A stretch of DNA of 64,000 nt, taken from the NCBI GenBank assembly GCA_014379345.1, contig JACMLY010000150.1, positions 92,741 to 156,740 of the forward strand, given 5' to 3'. This DNA is from Chitinophagaceae bacterium (GTDB lineage Bacteria; Bacteroidota; Bacteroidia; Chitinophagales; Chitinophagaceae). Made by a program: the position numbers and the translations under genes. The notes beneath the pieces were generated by a model. The model worked only from the letters and a program-made list of their open reading frames with translations. It made no database searches and had not been told where the DNA came from. Below are positions 27,812 through 36,319 of this stretch, piece by piece; positions within the stretch are counted from its first letter, which is position 1, and every line of letters begins with the position of its first letter.

Positions 27812-28867
27812 ATGAGGCTTACGGCAATTAAATATTTCACTCCGCTGCTGATCTACCTGGGAGCCGTTCATTCTTTTTTTTCATACGGTCCTGCCTGCTT
27901 CGCCTTATTGATTTATTCCTGGATCGTGATCCCGTTTCTTGAGCTATTCATTGAACCCGATCCAGGCAATTTAAGCGAAGCGGAAGAAGAGATAGCCAAA
28001 CACGACAAATTGTATGACTGGATACTGTACGCGATCGTTTTATTGCAGGTTCCTGTACTCTTTTTGTTTCTATATTCCATGCAGGATGACACATTAACCT
28101 GGTTAGACAGATTAGGAAGAATTGGAACAATGGGGATGCTCTGTGGAGTATTTGGCATTAACGTGGGTCACGAATTGGGCCACCGCGTAAACGGATTTGA
28201 AAAAGTGCTCGCTAAGTTGTCTTTAATGACATCTTTGTACATGCATTTTTTTATTGAACATAATAAGGGTCATCATAAAAATGTAGCAACGCCCGGAGAT
28301 CCGAGCAGCGCAAGGTATGGAGAACCATTATATCGTTTTTGGTTCAGAACTGTTTTTTATAGTTACGCCAGTGCCTGGAGAATTGCAAATTGCGAAAGGG
28401 AAAAACAAAATAAGCCTGTGTGGAGCCTGAAGAACGAAATGGTTCAGGCGCATATCATACAAGCTGGGTTTCTTTTATTGATCTACTTTAGTTTCGGAGT
28501 AACGATCACCTGTTATTACCTTGTTGCAGCGATAATGGGAATCCTTCTGCTCGAAACGGTGAATTATATTGAACATTATGGATTGACACGTAAACAAATT
28601 GCAGCAGATAAATATGAGAGAGCACTGCCTTCTCATAGCTGGAATAGTAACCACGTTGTGGGCCGGCTGATGCTATTTGAATTGTCGCGCCATAGCGATC
28701 ATCATTACCTTGCCAGTCGAAAATACCAGGTATTACAACATCATGAAGATGCGCCACAGATGCCAACAGGGTATCCGGGAATGATGTTGCTGTCATTGTT
28801 GCCTCCTGTATGGTTCCTGGTCATGAATAAAAAAATAAAGCGGCTCCATAAAGTTCTGGCAATTTAA
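27812..28867 (+). CDS. AlkB-type membrane di-iron hydroxylase (alkane 1-monooxygenase family)
   Basis: 351 residues from the ATG at 27812. Several transmembrane helices alternate with the histidine motifs that bind two irons: GHELGHR, EHNKGHHKNVATPGDPSSAR, NYIEHYG and SRHSDHHY. All are intact. In characterised members this oxidises terminal methyl groups of alkanes or fatty acyl chains using rubredoxin as electron donor; no rubredoxin gene is adjacent here. Bacteroidota homologues may act on another lipid. It is divergent from the DUF1800 gene. Confidence 0.88.
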   Translation: MRLTAIKYFTPLLIYLGAVHSFFSYGPACFALLIYSWIVIPFLELFIEPDPGNLSEAEEEIAKHDKLYDWILYAIVLLQVPVLFLFLYSMQDDTLTWLDRLGRIGTMGMLCGVFGINVGHELGHRVNGFEKVLAKLSLMTSLYMHFFIEHNKGHHKNVATPGDPSSARYGEPLYRFWFRTVFYSYASAWRIANCEREKQNKPVWSLKNEMVQAHIIQAGFLLLIYFSFGVTITCYYLVAAIMGILLLETVNYIEHYGLTRKQIAADKYERALPSHSWNSNHVVGRLMLFELSRHSDHHYLASRKYQVLQHHEDAPQMPTGYPGMMLLSLLPPVWFLVMNKKIKRLHKVLAI

Positions 28868-28993
28868 AGGCCTCAGCCAGGTTTCTGTAACAAAAAACGT
28901 ATTCTAATCCAATAAAAAAGTATACTGGTAAGGAGAATGAAAATGTTTTTTCGTAATCAACAATGAACTGATTTTAAATTTTTTTCATCTGCA

Positions 28994-30265
28994 TCAAATC
29001 AATAATACATTTCCAAAATAAGAATGCAATGCCGGTGGCAGCTGTATATTTTTTTCGGTTTGATTGTTTTCCAATAAACAAGCTACTATCCTTGGCAGGG
29101 CCAATGAACTTCCATTCAATGTATGAACGAGCTGATTTTTTCCATTGGCATCCTTAAAGCGGATTTTCATGCGATTACTCTGATAGGTTTCAAAGTTAGA
29201 GACGGAACTTACTTCGAGCCACTTGTCCTGAGCAGCACTGTACACTTCAAAATCATATGTCATGGCAGAAGTAAAACCCATATCTCCGCCACATAAATTT
29301 AATATACGGTAAGGGAGTTCTAAAGACTGCAAAAGCTTTTCAACATGCACAACCATTTCTTCCAGTACTTCATAACTTGATTGCGGATGAACCAGTTGTA
29401 CTATTTCTACTTTATCAAATTGATGTACCCGGTTCAATCCCCGAACATCTTTTCCAAAGCTCCCTGCTTCTCTTCTAAAGCAGGGAGTATAAGCGGTCAT
29501 CTTAACAGGAAGTTCTGCTTCTTTCAAAACCTCATCGCGGTAAATATTGGTTAAAGGAACTTCAGCAGTAGGGATCAGGTAAAAGCCATCTTCGGTAATA
29601 TGATACATCTGACCTTCTTTGTCGGGCAATTGTCCCGTACCGTAAGCCGTTGCTTCATTCACCATATACGGGGGAATATATTCTGTATGCCCGGCCCCAA
29701 TGTTATAATCCAAAAAATATTGGATCAGTGCCCGTTGCAATTTTGCACCCTTTCCTTTATATAAAGGAAACCCGCTGCCGGTGATCCTGGCGCCGGTCTC
29801 AAAATCAACAAGATCATATTTTTTAATGAGCTCCCAATGTGGCACCGCGGTTGCAGGCAGAGAAGGTTTTTTGCCCCATTCTCTCATCACTATATTGTCT
29901 TCGGGAGACTTGCCGGCCGGAACCTTGTCAGAAGGAAGGTTCGGTATTTTAAGAAGTGTATCGTTCAATTGTTTCTCTACAACAGACAATTGATCAACGA
30001 TCGGTTGAATTGACGATTTTAGTGTGGCCACTTCTACTTTCTTTGCTTCAGCTTCATCCTTCCGGCCCTTAGCCATCAGCTGGCCGATTTCTTTTGCGGT
30101 TGTATTTAATTTCGATTGTGTTTGTTCTGATTCCAACTGCAGTTTCTTGCGTTCATCATCTAATTGCAATAGCTGTTCAATAAGTTCAGGTTCTTTAAAA
30201 TTCCTGATAGCCAGTTTTTGCCTTACCAGTTCCGTATTTTGGCGTATGTAGCTGAGCTGTAACAT
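28994..30265 (-). CDS. serS: Seryl-tRNA synthetase
   Basis: 423 residues from the ATG at 30265; a TTG further upstream is part of a promoter box. Class II synthetase that charges tRNA-Ser. N-terminal tRNA-binding coiled coil (about 30-100, lysine/glutamate-rich helices), catalytic domain with LIPTAEVPLTN, motif 2 CFRREAGSFGKDVRGLNRVHQF and motif 3 TLNGSSLALPRIVACLLEN. Length is standard. It stands alone, with its own promoter. Confidence 0.96.
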   Translation of the reverse strand: MLQLSYIRQNTELVRQKLAIRNFKEPELIEQLLQLDDERKKLQLESEQTQSKLNTTAKEIGQLMAKGRKDEAEAKKVEVATLKSSIQPIVDQLSVVEKQLNDTLLKIPNLPSDKVPAGKSPEDNIVMREWGKKPSLPATAVPHWELIKKYDLVDFETGARITGSGFPLYKGKGAKLQRALIQYFLDYNIGAGHTEYIPPYMVNEATAYGTGQLPDKEGQMYHITEDGFYLIPTAEVPLTNIYRDEVLKEAELPVKMTAYTPCFRREAGSFGKDVRGLNRVHQFDKVEIVQLVHPQSSYEVLEEMVVHVEKLLQSLELPYRILNLCGGDMGFTSAMTYDFEVYSAAQDKWLEVSSVSNFETYQSNRMKIRFKDANGKNQLVHTLNGSSLALPRIVACLLENNQTEKNIQLPPALHSYFGNVLLI

Positions 30266-30283
30266 CGCTTTAGTAATTTGCGG

Positions 30284-30291
30284 CAAAGATA
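30284..30291 (-). promoter_or_regulatory. -7 box (TATCTTTG) for serS
   Basis: A perfect TAnnTTTG on the minus strand 18 bases before the ATG. The TTG inside it is not a start codon because it would lie upstream of the transcript. Confidence 0.6.
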
Positions 30292-30315
30292 ATTGCTGAA
30301 CGACTACTTGAGAGC

Positions 30316-30759
30316 TTAGTCTTTTTTTTTATAAACGTCGGCATTATGAATATGCATCCATTTTTCAGGAAATGAAAGTTGCGAAAATCCAAATTGTTCA
30401 TATAATCCATGGGCATCCCTGGTGGCAAGTAGAAAACGTCGAAGTCCCTGCAAATCGGGATGAGAAAGGATCGATTCCATCAACCACTTGCTTAAACCCC
30501 TGCCGCGGTATCCAGCGTCAACAAACACATCGGCCAGATACGCAAAGCACGCTGTATCGGTAACTACACGGGCAAAACCGATCTGTGCATCATCAATATA
30601 TATTGCGAAACAGATGGACCCCGCGATGGATCTTTTCAGAACATCAACAGGTATATTTTCGGCCCAGTAAGACTGCGTGCTTAAATAATGATGGATATAC
30701 TTGACATCCAGCCTGTTTTTGTCGGTACTGATGGTGTAATTTTCTTTGGTCCATTCCAT
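30316..30759 (-). CDS. GNAT family N-acetyltransferase
   Basis: 147 residues from the ATG at 30759; a longer reading would run across the promoter of the divergent gene. The GNAT core has AQIGFARVVTDT, FAYLADVFVDAGYRGRGLSKWLM (acetyl-CoA binding R-G-x-G-L) and a terminal ARDAHGLYEQFGF. The acceptor is unknown. The wording is that of the small GNAT proteins with a VDAGYRGRGL A-motif. Confidence 0.88.
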   Translation of the reverse strand: MEWTKENYTISTDKNRLDVKYIHHYLSTQSYWAENIPVDVLKRSIAGSICFAIYIDDAQIGFARVVTDTACFAYLADVFVDAGYRGRGLSKWLMESILSHPDLQGLRRFLLATRDAHGLYEQFGFSQLSFPEKWMHIHNADVYKKKD

Positions 30760-30797
30760 TGATGAATGTTTAAAGATATCCTGAAGTGTAAGGACAT

Positions 30798-30805
30798 CAA
30801 AAATA
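30798..30805 (-). promoter_or_regulatory. -7 box (TATTTTTG) for the GNAT gene
   Basis: A perfect TAnnTTTG on the minus strand 38 bases before the ATG. Confidence 0.45.
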
Positions 30806-30827
30806 AAGCAACTCTTTTGATGATTAT

Positions 30828-30835
30828 TATATTTG
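30828..30835 (+). promoter_or_regulatory. -7 box (TATATTTG) abutting the start of the 114-residue gene
   Basis: A perfect TAnnTTTG only four bases before the ATG at 30840. Transcription would begin at or just after that ATG, implying a leaderless mRNA or a start at the downstream ATG 30891. Confidence 0.5.
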
Positions 30836-30839
30836 CAGC

Positions 30840-31184
30840 ATGCAGGCAAGTGATGATCTTCAAACACGTTGGTGGAAACTGGAAGAGAAAATGATTGAAC
30901 GTTTCGGTAAAAAGCCCGATCTCGAGACTATTTTGTTTTTAATAGGAATACAGGAATTCGGCGATATACGGCCGAAGTTCACAAAAGAACAAAAGCAGGA
31001 TCTGATGCATATTGCCGTATGTTCGCTGTTATCGCAAAGCGGTTATTATGATATTGACAGGTATGACGATGATGGGTGGCCTCATTTCAGACAACTAAAA
31101 GCCTTGCCTGAATTCAATATGATTGAGCAGGAGATTTTTTTAAAAGATCATGTTTTACTGTATTTCAGTAATCACGACTTTTGA
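30840..31184 (+). CDS. Conserved-looking cytoplasmic protein of unknown function (114 residues)
   Basis: An acidic helical protein without signal or membrane segment. The text reads LETILFLIGIQEFG, FTKEQKQDLMHIAVCSLLS, SGYYDIDRYDDDGWPHFRQL and EQEIFLKDHVLLYF. I recall similar short proteins in many Bacteroidota but no function. It is divergent from the GNAT gene and followed by a hairpin with 25-bp arms. The start may be the internal ATG at 30891. Confidence 0.75.
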   Translation: MQASDDLQTRWWKLEEKMIERFGKKPDLETILFLIGIQEFGDIRPKFTKEQKQDLMHIAVCSLLSQSGYYDIDRYDDDGWPHFRQLKALPEFNMIEQEIFLKDHVLLYFSNHDF

Positions 31185-31194
31185 GTAGATTTTT

Positions 31195-31253
31195 GCCACG
31201 AATTACACGAATTACCACGAATTTAATCCGTGGTAATTCGTGTAATTCGTGGC
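31195..31253. repeat. Long perfect hairpin with 25-bp arms between the 114-residue gene and gcvH
   Basis: Bases 31195-31219 are exactly reverse-complementary to 31229-31253 with a 9-nt AT-rich loop. Each arm contains ACGAATTAC/CACGAATT repeats. It starts 10 bases after the upstream stop and lacks a U-tract. Confidence 0.92.
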
Positions 31254-31299
31254 GAGAATCTTATTAATTTTTAAGTTGTACTATTTTTTCAACCCTTTT

Positions 31300-31310
31300 T
31301 ATAATCTTTG
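31300..31310 (+). promoter_or_regulatory. Likely -7 region (TATAATCTTTG) of gcvH
   Basis: Close to TAnnTTTG with one extra base, 22 bases before the chosen ATG. A TTG about 21 bases upstream could serve as -33 box. Confidence 0.4.
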
Positions 31311-31332
31311 CACTCACTAAAATTCTATGCTC

Positions 31333-31713
31333 ATGAATTTTCCTGACAATCTTCGTTATACAAAAGATCATGAATGGGTTCGTTTGGATGGTGATATAGC
31401 GGTAATTGGTATTACCGATTTTGCTCAGAGAGAACTGGGAGACATTGTGTATGTTGAAATTGAAACAGTCGGAAAATCGTTTTCAGCAGAAACCATTTTT
31501 GGAACCGTTGAAGCTGTTAAAACGGTGTCGGATCTCTATTTACCTGTATCGGGAACAATCACTGAATTGAATCCTGCTTTGACAACTTCGCCTGAACTGG
31601 TTAATAGCGATCCGTATAATGAGGGATGGATGATAAAAATGAAGGTCGACAATCCTGCGGATGTGCAATCTCTTATGGATGCTTCCGCCTATAGCGATGT
31701 GGTTGGAGTATAA
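31333..31713 (+). CDS. gcvH: Glycine cleavage system H protein
   Basis: 126 residues from the ATG at 31333; an ATG two codons earlier is also possible. It carries a lipoyl arm that shuttles the aminomethyl group between P, T and L proteins. Landmarks are RYTKDHEWVR, GITDFAQRELGDIVYVE, the lipoylation site ETIFGTVEAVKTVSDLYLP (Lys63) and NEGWMIKMK. No other gcv gene is adjacent. Confidence 0.96.
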   Translation: MNFPDNLRYTKDHEWVRLDGDIAVIGITDFAQRELGDIVYVEIETVGKSFSAETIFGTVEAVKTVSDLYLPVSGTITELNPALTTSPELVNSDPYNEGWMIKMKVDNPADVQSLMDASAYSDVVGV

Positions 31714-31792
31714 AATCTGTTTTAAATTAGACTGCGTATATTAGACGTGGATTCCAATCACTCTAACTTGTGCAGGATTTGGAATAAACTTC

Positions 31793-32338
31793 TTGGGTAC
31801 AGTAATCACATATACCGAACACGAATTGGTTTCTCTGCTAAAAGACAGGGACAGTAAGGCTTTTGGGTACCTGTACGATAATTATTCTGGTGCTTTGAAC
31901 AGCATTATTCTCCAGATATTAAATGATGTAGAACTGGCAAACGATGTGTTGCAGGAAGTATTTATAAATGTCTGGAAGAAAATTGAAAGCTACGATCAAA
32001 CAAAAGGCCGGTTGTTTACATGGATGCTGAACATTGCCCGTAATGCCTCAATAGATACACTTAGATCCAAAAATTATCAGAACACCCAGAAAAACCGCTC
32101 TCTGCCTGAAAACGTAGATGCTCTAGGTAAAGGGTACACAGGAGAACTGAACATTGACCATATTGGATTGAAAAAAGTACTTGAAAAGTTGAAAGAAGAA
32201 CATCGCGTATTAATTGAGCTTGCGTATTTTAAAGGGTATACCCACGAAGAGATTGCAGAAATAGAAACCATCCCTTTAGGAACGGTGAAAACACGGATTC
32301 GGAATGCATTAATACAGTTAAGAGAACATTTAAAGTGA
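31793..32338 (+). CDS. ECF-type RNA polymerase sigma factor
   Basis: 181 residues. Region 2 has LYDNYSGALNSIILQILND and the helix VELANDVLQEVFINVWKKIESYD, GRLFTWMLNIARNASID; region 4 has HRVLIELAYFKGYTHEEIAEIETIPLGTVKTRIRNAL. No ATG precedes region 2, so the start is the TTG at 31793. Its stop overlaps the GTG start of the anti-sigma gene by four bases, so the two are translationally coupled. Confidence 0.93.
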   Translation: MGTVITYTEHELVSLLKDRDSKAFGYLYDNYSGALNSIILQILNDVELANDVLQEVFINVWKKIESYDQTKGRLFTWMLNIARNASIDTLRSKNYQNTQKNRSLPENVDALGKGYTGELNIDHIGLKKVLEKLKEEHRVLIELAYFKGYTHEEIAEIETIPLGTVKTRIRNALIQLREHLK

Positions 32339-33192
32339 ATATTCAGGAATACATATCAAGTGGCATAGTCGAAAGCTATGTATTAGGGTTGGCGGACCAT
32401 GAGGAGCGCGCCGATTTTGATCGTATGTGTGCTGCTCACGCTGAAGTTCGAAAAGCCAGGGAGTTATTTGAACTTTCTTTGGAAGAGCAGGCTATGCTCA
32501 ACGCTGTAACACCTTCGAAAAATATCAAGAGTAAAATTTTTGCAGAAATAGAAATAGAAAGCGAAAAAATAAATGATCAATCATTTATTGATGATGATCC
32601 ACTGTATGTTGCGGATGGTACAAGAAGTGAAGGACCTGCAAAAATAAAAGCCATGGGATGGCTACGTTATTTAGCCGCTGCTTCCATTGCTCTATTAATC
32701 ATAAGCACTGCGCTTAATTTTTATTTATTCAATCAATATAAAAGTTATAGCAGCAGGTATGCGACATTAATGGCCCAGCAGACAGAGTTGGCGAAGAACA
32801 ATGACATCATGCGTACGAGACTCACTGCGTACGAAGGCACGATTGCTATGTTAAGGGACCCTGATATGGCAGTTATAAAAATGCCGGGAACCAATGTTCC
32901 CACAAGCCCAGATTCGAGCAGTGTGGCCACTGTGTACTGGAATACCAAATCAAAAGATGTTTACCTTTTGGTTAATAATTTGCCCCAGCCTCCGTCAGAT
33001 AAACAATACCAGTTATGGGCAATTGTAGATGGGCAGCCTGTTGATGCAGGTGTGTTCGATGTTCAAAGCGTTGACGGGCTATTACGTATGAAAAATATGC
33101 CCCGTGCGCAGATTTTTGCGGTTACCCTCGAAAAAAGGGGTGGCAGTGTTGCGCCGGAAGGCCCAATGTATGTGTTGGGAAAGGTATCCTGA
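32335..33192 (+). CDS. Anti-sigma factor (RskA/anti-sigma-K type)
   Basis: 285 residues. A cytoplasmic N-terminal zinc-less anti-sigma domain (MNIQEYISSGIVESYVLGLADHEERADFDRM), a single membrane helix (about 110-130, LAAASIALLIISTALNFYLF) and a periplasmic RskA-type C-terminal domain with SSVATVYWNTKSKDVYLLVNNLP, YQLWAIVDGQPVDAG and MYVLGKV. It holds the adjacent sigma factor inactive at the inner membrane until a signal arrives. GTG start in a 4-base overlap. Confidence 0.93.
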   Translation: MNIQEYISSGIVESYVLGLADHEERADFDRMCAAHAEVRKARELFELSLEEQAMLNAVTPSKNIKSKIFAEIEIESEKINDQSFIDDDPLYVADGTRSEGPAKIKAMGWLRYLAAASIALLIISTALNFYLFNQYKSYSSRYATLMAQQTELAKNNDIMRTRLTAYEGTIAMLRDPDMAVIKMPGTNVPTSPDSSSVATVYWNTKSKDVYLLVNNLPQPPSDKQYQLWAIVDGQPVDAGVFDVQSVDGLLRMKNMPRAQIFAVTLEKRGGSVAPEGPMYVLGKVS

Positions 33193-33231
33193 TATAGCTT
33201 GTAACCACTTTTTTATTACCTTCCTGCCACT

Positions 33232-33624
33232 ATGCTGGCTTTATTAAAAAAACTCACTTCTCACATCATTATTCCGATCAGCTGGACATTGTTTACAATC
33301 ATTTTGCTTTGTTTACCAGGATCGACCTTTCCGGGAGGAGGGTTTTTTAATATCCCGCACCTGGACAAAGTAGTACACGTCATTCTTTTTGGCGGGATAG
33401 TAATATTCTGGAGCCTCTACTATCTTCAAAAAAATACGATAATGAAGAACTGGCATACTACAGTTGTTTGCATTGGTATCTGCGCGATAACATTGGGAAT
33501 TTGCATGGAATATATTCAGTTCAATTATATCCCTAACAGGGCATTCGATAAAGGAGATATTATTGCCAATTCAGTCAGCGCCATCGTATTTGGGCTCTTT
33601 TTTTACTTTAAGAGACCCGGCTGA
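33232..33624 (+). CDS. VanZ-like membrane protein
   Basis: 130 residues with four membrane helices. The VanZ wording is PHLDKVVHVILFGGIVIFW (about 44-62), then CMEYIQF and NRAFDKGDIIANSVSAIVFG near the end. The biochemical role of VanZ proteins outside teicoplanin resistance is unknown. I recall gcvH and vanZ-like genes being neighbours in this phylum; here the sigma/anti-sigma pair lies between them. Confidence 0.88.
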   Translation: MLALLKKLTSHIIIPISWTLFTIILLCLPGSTFPGGGFFNIPHLDKVVHVILFGGIVIFWSLYYLQKNTIMKNWHTTVVCIGICAITLGICMEYIQFNYIPNRAFDKGDIIANSVSAIVFGLFFYFKRPG

Positions 33625-33633
33625 AAAAAGAAT

Positions 33634-33655
33634 GGCCCCTGTAGAAACAGGGGCC
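33634..33655. terminator. GC-rich 9-bp hairpin (bidirectional terminator-like)
   Basis: GGCCCCTGT pairs with ACAGGGGCC over a 4-nt loop. The minus strand continues with ATTCTTTTTT, so it could stop minus-strand transcripts. On the plus strand no T-run follows; instead a very short ORF starts at 33676. Confidence 0.7.
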
Positions 33656-33906
33656 GTAACCAAAACTAACTGCTTATGAGAAAATTGACTGCTTTAAGTA
33701 AATTTTGAAGAACTCTATATATAACGCAAAACCAATGCCATTAGTATAACCCATTTCGTTAAAGAACCTTTAAAACCTTACTGGCTAACTTTTTAGGTGG
33801 TTATTGCCCTTACATACGCAAGGTAATCACGTGTAGATTTGTTTTCCCTTCCGGTGATAGATTTTCTCAAACTATTAACATGGGGATAAAAAAATCACTT
33901 GTCCCG

Positions 33907-34971
33907 TTAGTTTTGCCTCGCCATTTTTTCGGCATTTTCAGCGAACTGCAAGGCATCGATAAATTCCTGGATCTCACCATTCATAACCGCATCGAGATTA
34001 TATACAGTGAGGCCAATGCGATGATCAGTGACCCGACCCTGAGGAAAATTATAAGTTCTGATCTTTGCGCTTCTGTCGCCTGTACTGACCAGGCTCTTCC
34101 TGTGTTTTGAGATTTCAGCTTCCTGTTTTCGAACCTCCTCCTCATATAATCTTGTTCGAAGCATTTGCATCGCCTTTTCCCTATTGCCTAACTGGGTCCG
34201 CTCCGTCTGACATATGACAACGGTTCCTGTAGGCAAATGTGTTAATAAAACTTTTGTTTCAACCTTATTCACATTCTGTCCGCCAGCACCTCCGCTTCGC
34301 GCTGTTTCCATTTTCACGTCGCTGTCTTTTACTTCAACATCCACTTCTTCAGCTTCAGGCATCACGGCAACGGTTGCAGCTGAAGTGTGTACTCTCCCGC
34401 TCGTTTCCGTATCGGGTACCCGCTGAACGCGATGTACGCCACTTTCAAATTTCAATGTGCCGTATACATCGTCGCCTGTCACTTCCACCTGTACCTCTTT
34501 AAATCCGCCTACGGTTCCTTCGCTTTCACTCAAAATGGCAGTCTTAAATCCTCTTTTTTCGCAATAGCGGAGATACATTCTCAATAAATCGCCGGCAAAA
34601 AGACTTGCCTCATCGCCACCTGTACCTGCGCGTATCTCGATAATGGCATTTTTTTCGTCCTGTGGATCTTTTGGTATCAGAAGCTGCCTGATATGCGATT
34701 CGAGCTGTTCTTTTTTTGGTTCAAGTTCGGGCGCCTCTAATTTTGCCAATTCGCGCATTTCCTCATCATCTCCATTCAATGCTTCTTTATAAAATTCTAT
34801 ATCGTCCAGTAATTTTTTATAATCATTATATGCAGTCACAATTTTTTCAAGGCTGCGATATTCTTTGCTAACCTCAGTAAATCTTTTATTATTGTTAACT
34901 ACTTCAGGATTGGTTAGGGCCACTCCCAGGTCGTCAAATCTTGCCTTGATGGCTTCTAACTTGTCTAACAT
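33907..34971 (-). CDS. prfA: Peptide chain release factor 1
   Basis: 354 residues from the ATG at 34971. It recognises UAA and UAG and triggers hydrolysis of peptidyl-tRNA. The codon-recognition tripeptide PxT reads P-D-T in VQRVPDTET (PAT in E. coli), which marks RF1 rather than RF2 (SPF). The GGQ loop is [11 protein letters not shown], with the Gln methylation site. Length is standard. Confidence 0.96.
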   Translation of the reverse strand: MLDKLEAIKARFDDLGVALTNPEVVNNNKRFTEVSKEYRSLEKIVTAYNDYKKLLDDIEFYKEALNGDDEEMRELAKLEAPELEPKKEQLESHIRQLLIPKDPQDEKNAIIEIRAGTGGDEASLFAGDLLRMYLRYCEKRGFKTAILSESEGTVGGFKEVQVEVTGDDVYGTLKFESGVHRVQRVPDTETSGRVHTSAATVAVMPEAEEVDVEVKDSDVKMETARSGGAGGQNVNKVETKVLLTHLPTGTVVICQTERTQLGNREKAMQMLRTRLYEEEVRKQEAEISKHRKSLVSTGDRSAKIRTYNFPQGRVTDHRIGLTVYNLDAVMNGEIQEFIDALQFAENAEKMARQN

Positions 34972-35071
34972 GGTTTTTAATTTACTTTTGAACCCGGCTG
35001 AAAGGTGGGTTCGCACACTTCGCCGGCTGGTAATTTTATCCGCCTTTTAGCATGGTGACAAAAAAGGTTGG

Positions 35072-35079
35072 CAAAGTTA
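35072..35079 (-). promoter_or_regulatory. -7 box (TAACTTTG) for prfA
   Basis: A perfect TAnnTTTG on the minus strand, about 100 bases before the prfA ATG. It also makes a start of the divergent gene before 35097 less likely. Confidence 0.5.
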
Positions 35080-35096
35080 AACGTTTCATTCCTTAT

Positions 35097-36290
35097 ATGA
35101 GTTTCAGAAAATTCACTGCAGATTATTTATTTAATGGGTATGAATTGCTTGAAGGAGCTGTACTTATTACCGACAGCAAGGGCAGGGTGCAAGATGTTGT
35201 AGATAAACAGGATGCAGGAGAAGATGTTCAGTTATTTCGGGGCGTGCTTAGTCCGGGGTTTATCAATTGCCACTGCCATCTGGAATTAAGTCATTTAAAA
35301 AACATAATCCCCCCACATACAGGATTGATAGAATTTCTTGTTTCTGTTGTACAAAAAAGAGGATTCGATCAGGAAATCGTTCAGGAAGCCATACGTAGTG
35401 CCGAACAGGAAATGTATAACAACGGCACTGTGGCGGTGGGTGATATTTGTAATACAGCCGACGCGGTAATTTCAAAAAGCCGGAGCAGGATCTATTGGAA
35501 CAGTTTTATTGAAGTATTGAGTTTCACCGACGAACAGGCAGTTGACCGGATGGATCACTACAAAAATGTGCTCACGCAACATGTGCAGCTTCTTTCCCCA
35601 AATCATCAGAATTCTTTAACGCCGCATGCTCCCTACACCATCAGTTCTAAAACCTTTCAGTTAATTAATGAAGCAACCAAAGGCCAGATCATCTCGATTC
35701 ATAACCAGGAGCATCCTGCAGAAGATGAGTTGTATAAAACCGGCGCTGGTGACTATTTAAAATTGTTCCGCATATTCGATATTGACCGGTCGCCCTTCCC
35801 CGTTACAGGAAAAAGCAGCATACGATCTTACCTTCCTTATTTCAATAATGGTCAGACTATTTTTCTGATCCACAACACTTATATGCCCGAGGAAGACATC
35901 GTGTTTGCAAATGAATATGCTAACAGCAATGGATTAACGCTGGTATATTGCCTATGTATAAATGCGAACCGGTATATTGAAAATAAAACGCCCCCGGTTG
36001 AGTTGCTCCTGAATAATAATTGTCATATTGTATTGGGCACAGACAGTTATAGCAGCAACTGGCAATTAAACATCGCAAAAGAAATAGAAACGATGTTGGG
36101 TATTCCTTATTTCAGTAATATGCCGTTTAATCAGGCTTTTACAACCGTTTTGAAATGGTCTACCATCGATGGCGCGCGCGCGCTACAGGTCGCTGATCTT
36201 TTTGGAAGTTTTGATAAAGGAAAACTGCCGGGTATTGTACTGATTGAAAATATTGAAGAGAAAAATTTAATGAGTAAACGGATATTATAA
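35097..36290 (+). CDS. Amidohydrolase-family deaminase/chlorohydrolase-like protein
   Basis: 397 residues from the ATG at 35097. Metal-dependent TIM-barrel hydrolase with the N-terminal HxH site FINCHCHLELSH, IHNQE, LIHNT, and the C-terminal Asp in GTDSYSSN. This matches the MtaD/TrzA/cytosine-deaminase-like group, which removes amino or chloro groups from purine- or triazine-like substrates, including aminodeoxyfutalosine. Which substrate applies here cannot be read from the sequence. It sits between prfA and recO, both on the other strand. Confidence 0.85.
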   Translation: MSFRKFTADYLFNGYELLEGAVLITDSKGRVQDVVDKQDAGEDVQLFRGVLSPGFINCHCHLELSHLKNIIPPHTGLIEFLVSVVQKRGFDQEIVQEAIRSAEQEMYNNGTVAVGDICNTADAVISKSRSRIYWNSFIEVLSFTDEQAVDRMDHYKNVLTQHVQLLSPNHQNSLTPHAPYTISSKTFQLINEATKGQIISIHNQEHPAEDELYKTGAGDYLKLFRIFDIDRSPFPVTGKSSIRSYLPYFNNGQTIFLIHNTYMPEEDIVFANEYANSNGLTLVYCLCINANRYIENKTPPVELLLNNNCHIVLGTDSYSSNWQLNIAKEIETMLGIPYFSNMPFNQAFTTVLKWSTIDGARALQVADLFGSFDKGKLPGIVLIENIEEKNLMSKRIL

Positions 36291-36297
36291 CTCCAGA

Positions 36298-36317
36298 GCC
36301 GTCGACCCGTCGACGGC
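36298..36317. terminator. Perfect GC-rich hairpin between convergent genes
   Basis: GCCGTCGAC pairs with GTCGACGGC over a 2-nt loop, eight bases after the amidohydrolase stop and just before the recO stop. No T-run, so a terminator role is uncertain. Confidence 0.5.
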
Positions 36318-36319
36318 CT

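Noticed and set aside
30760..30867. Longer N-terminus for the GNAT protein
   Set aside because: The extra 36 residues would be encoded across the promoter of this gene and into the start of the divergent gene; the text is not GNAT-like.
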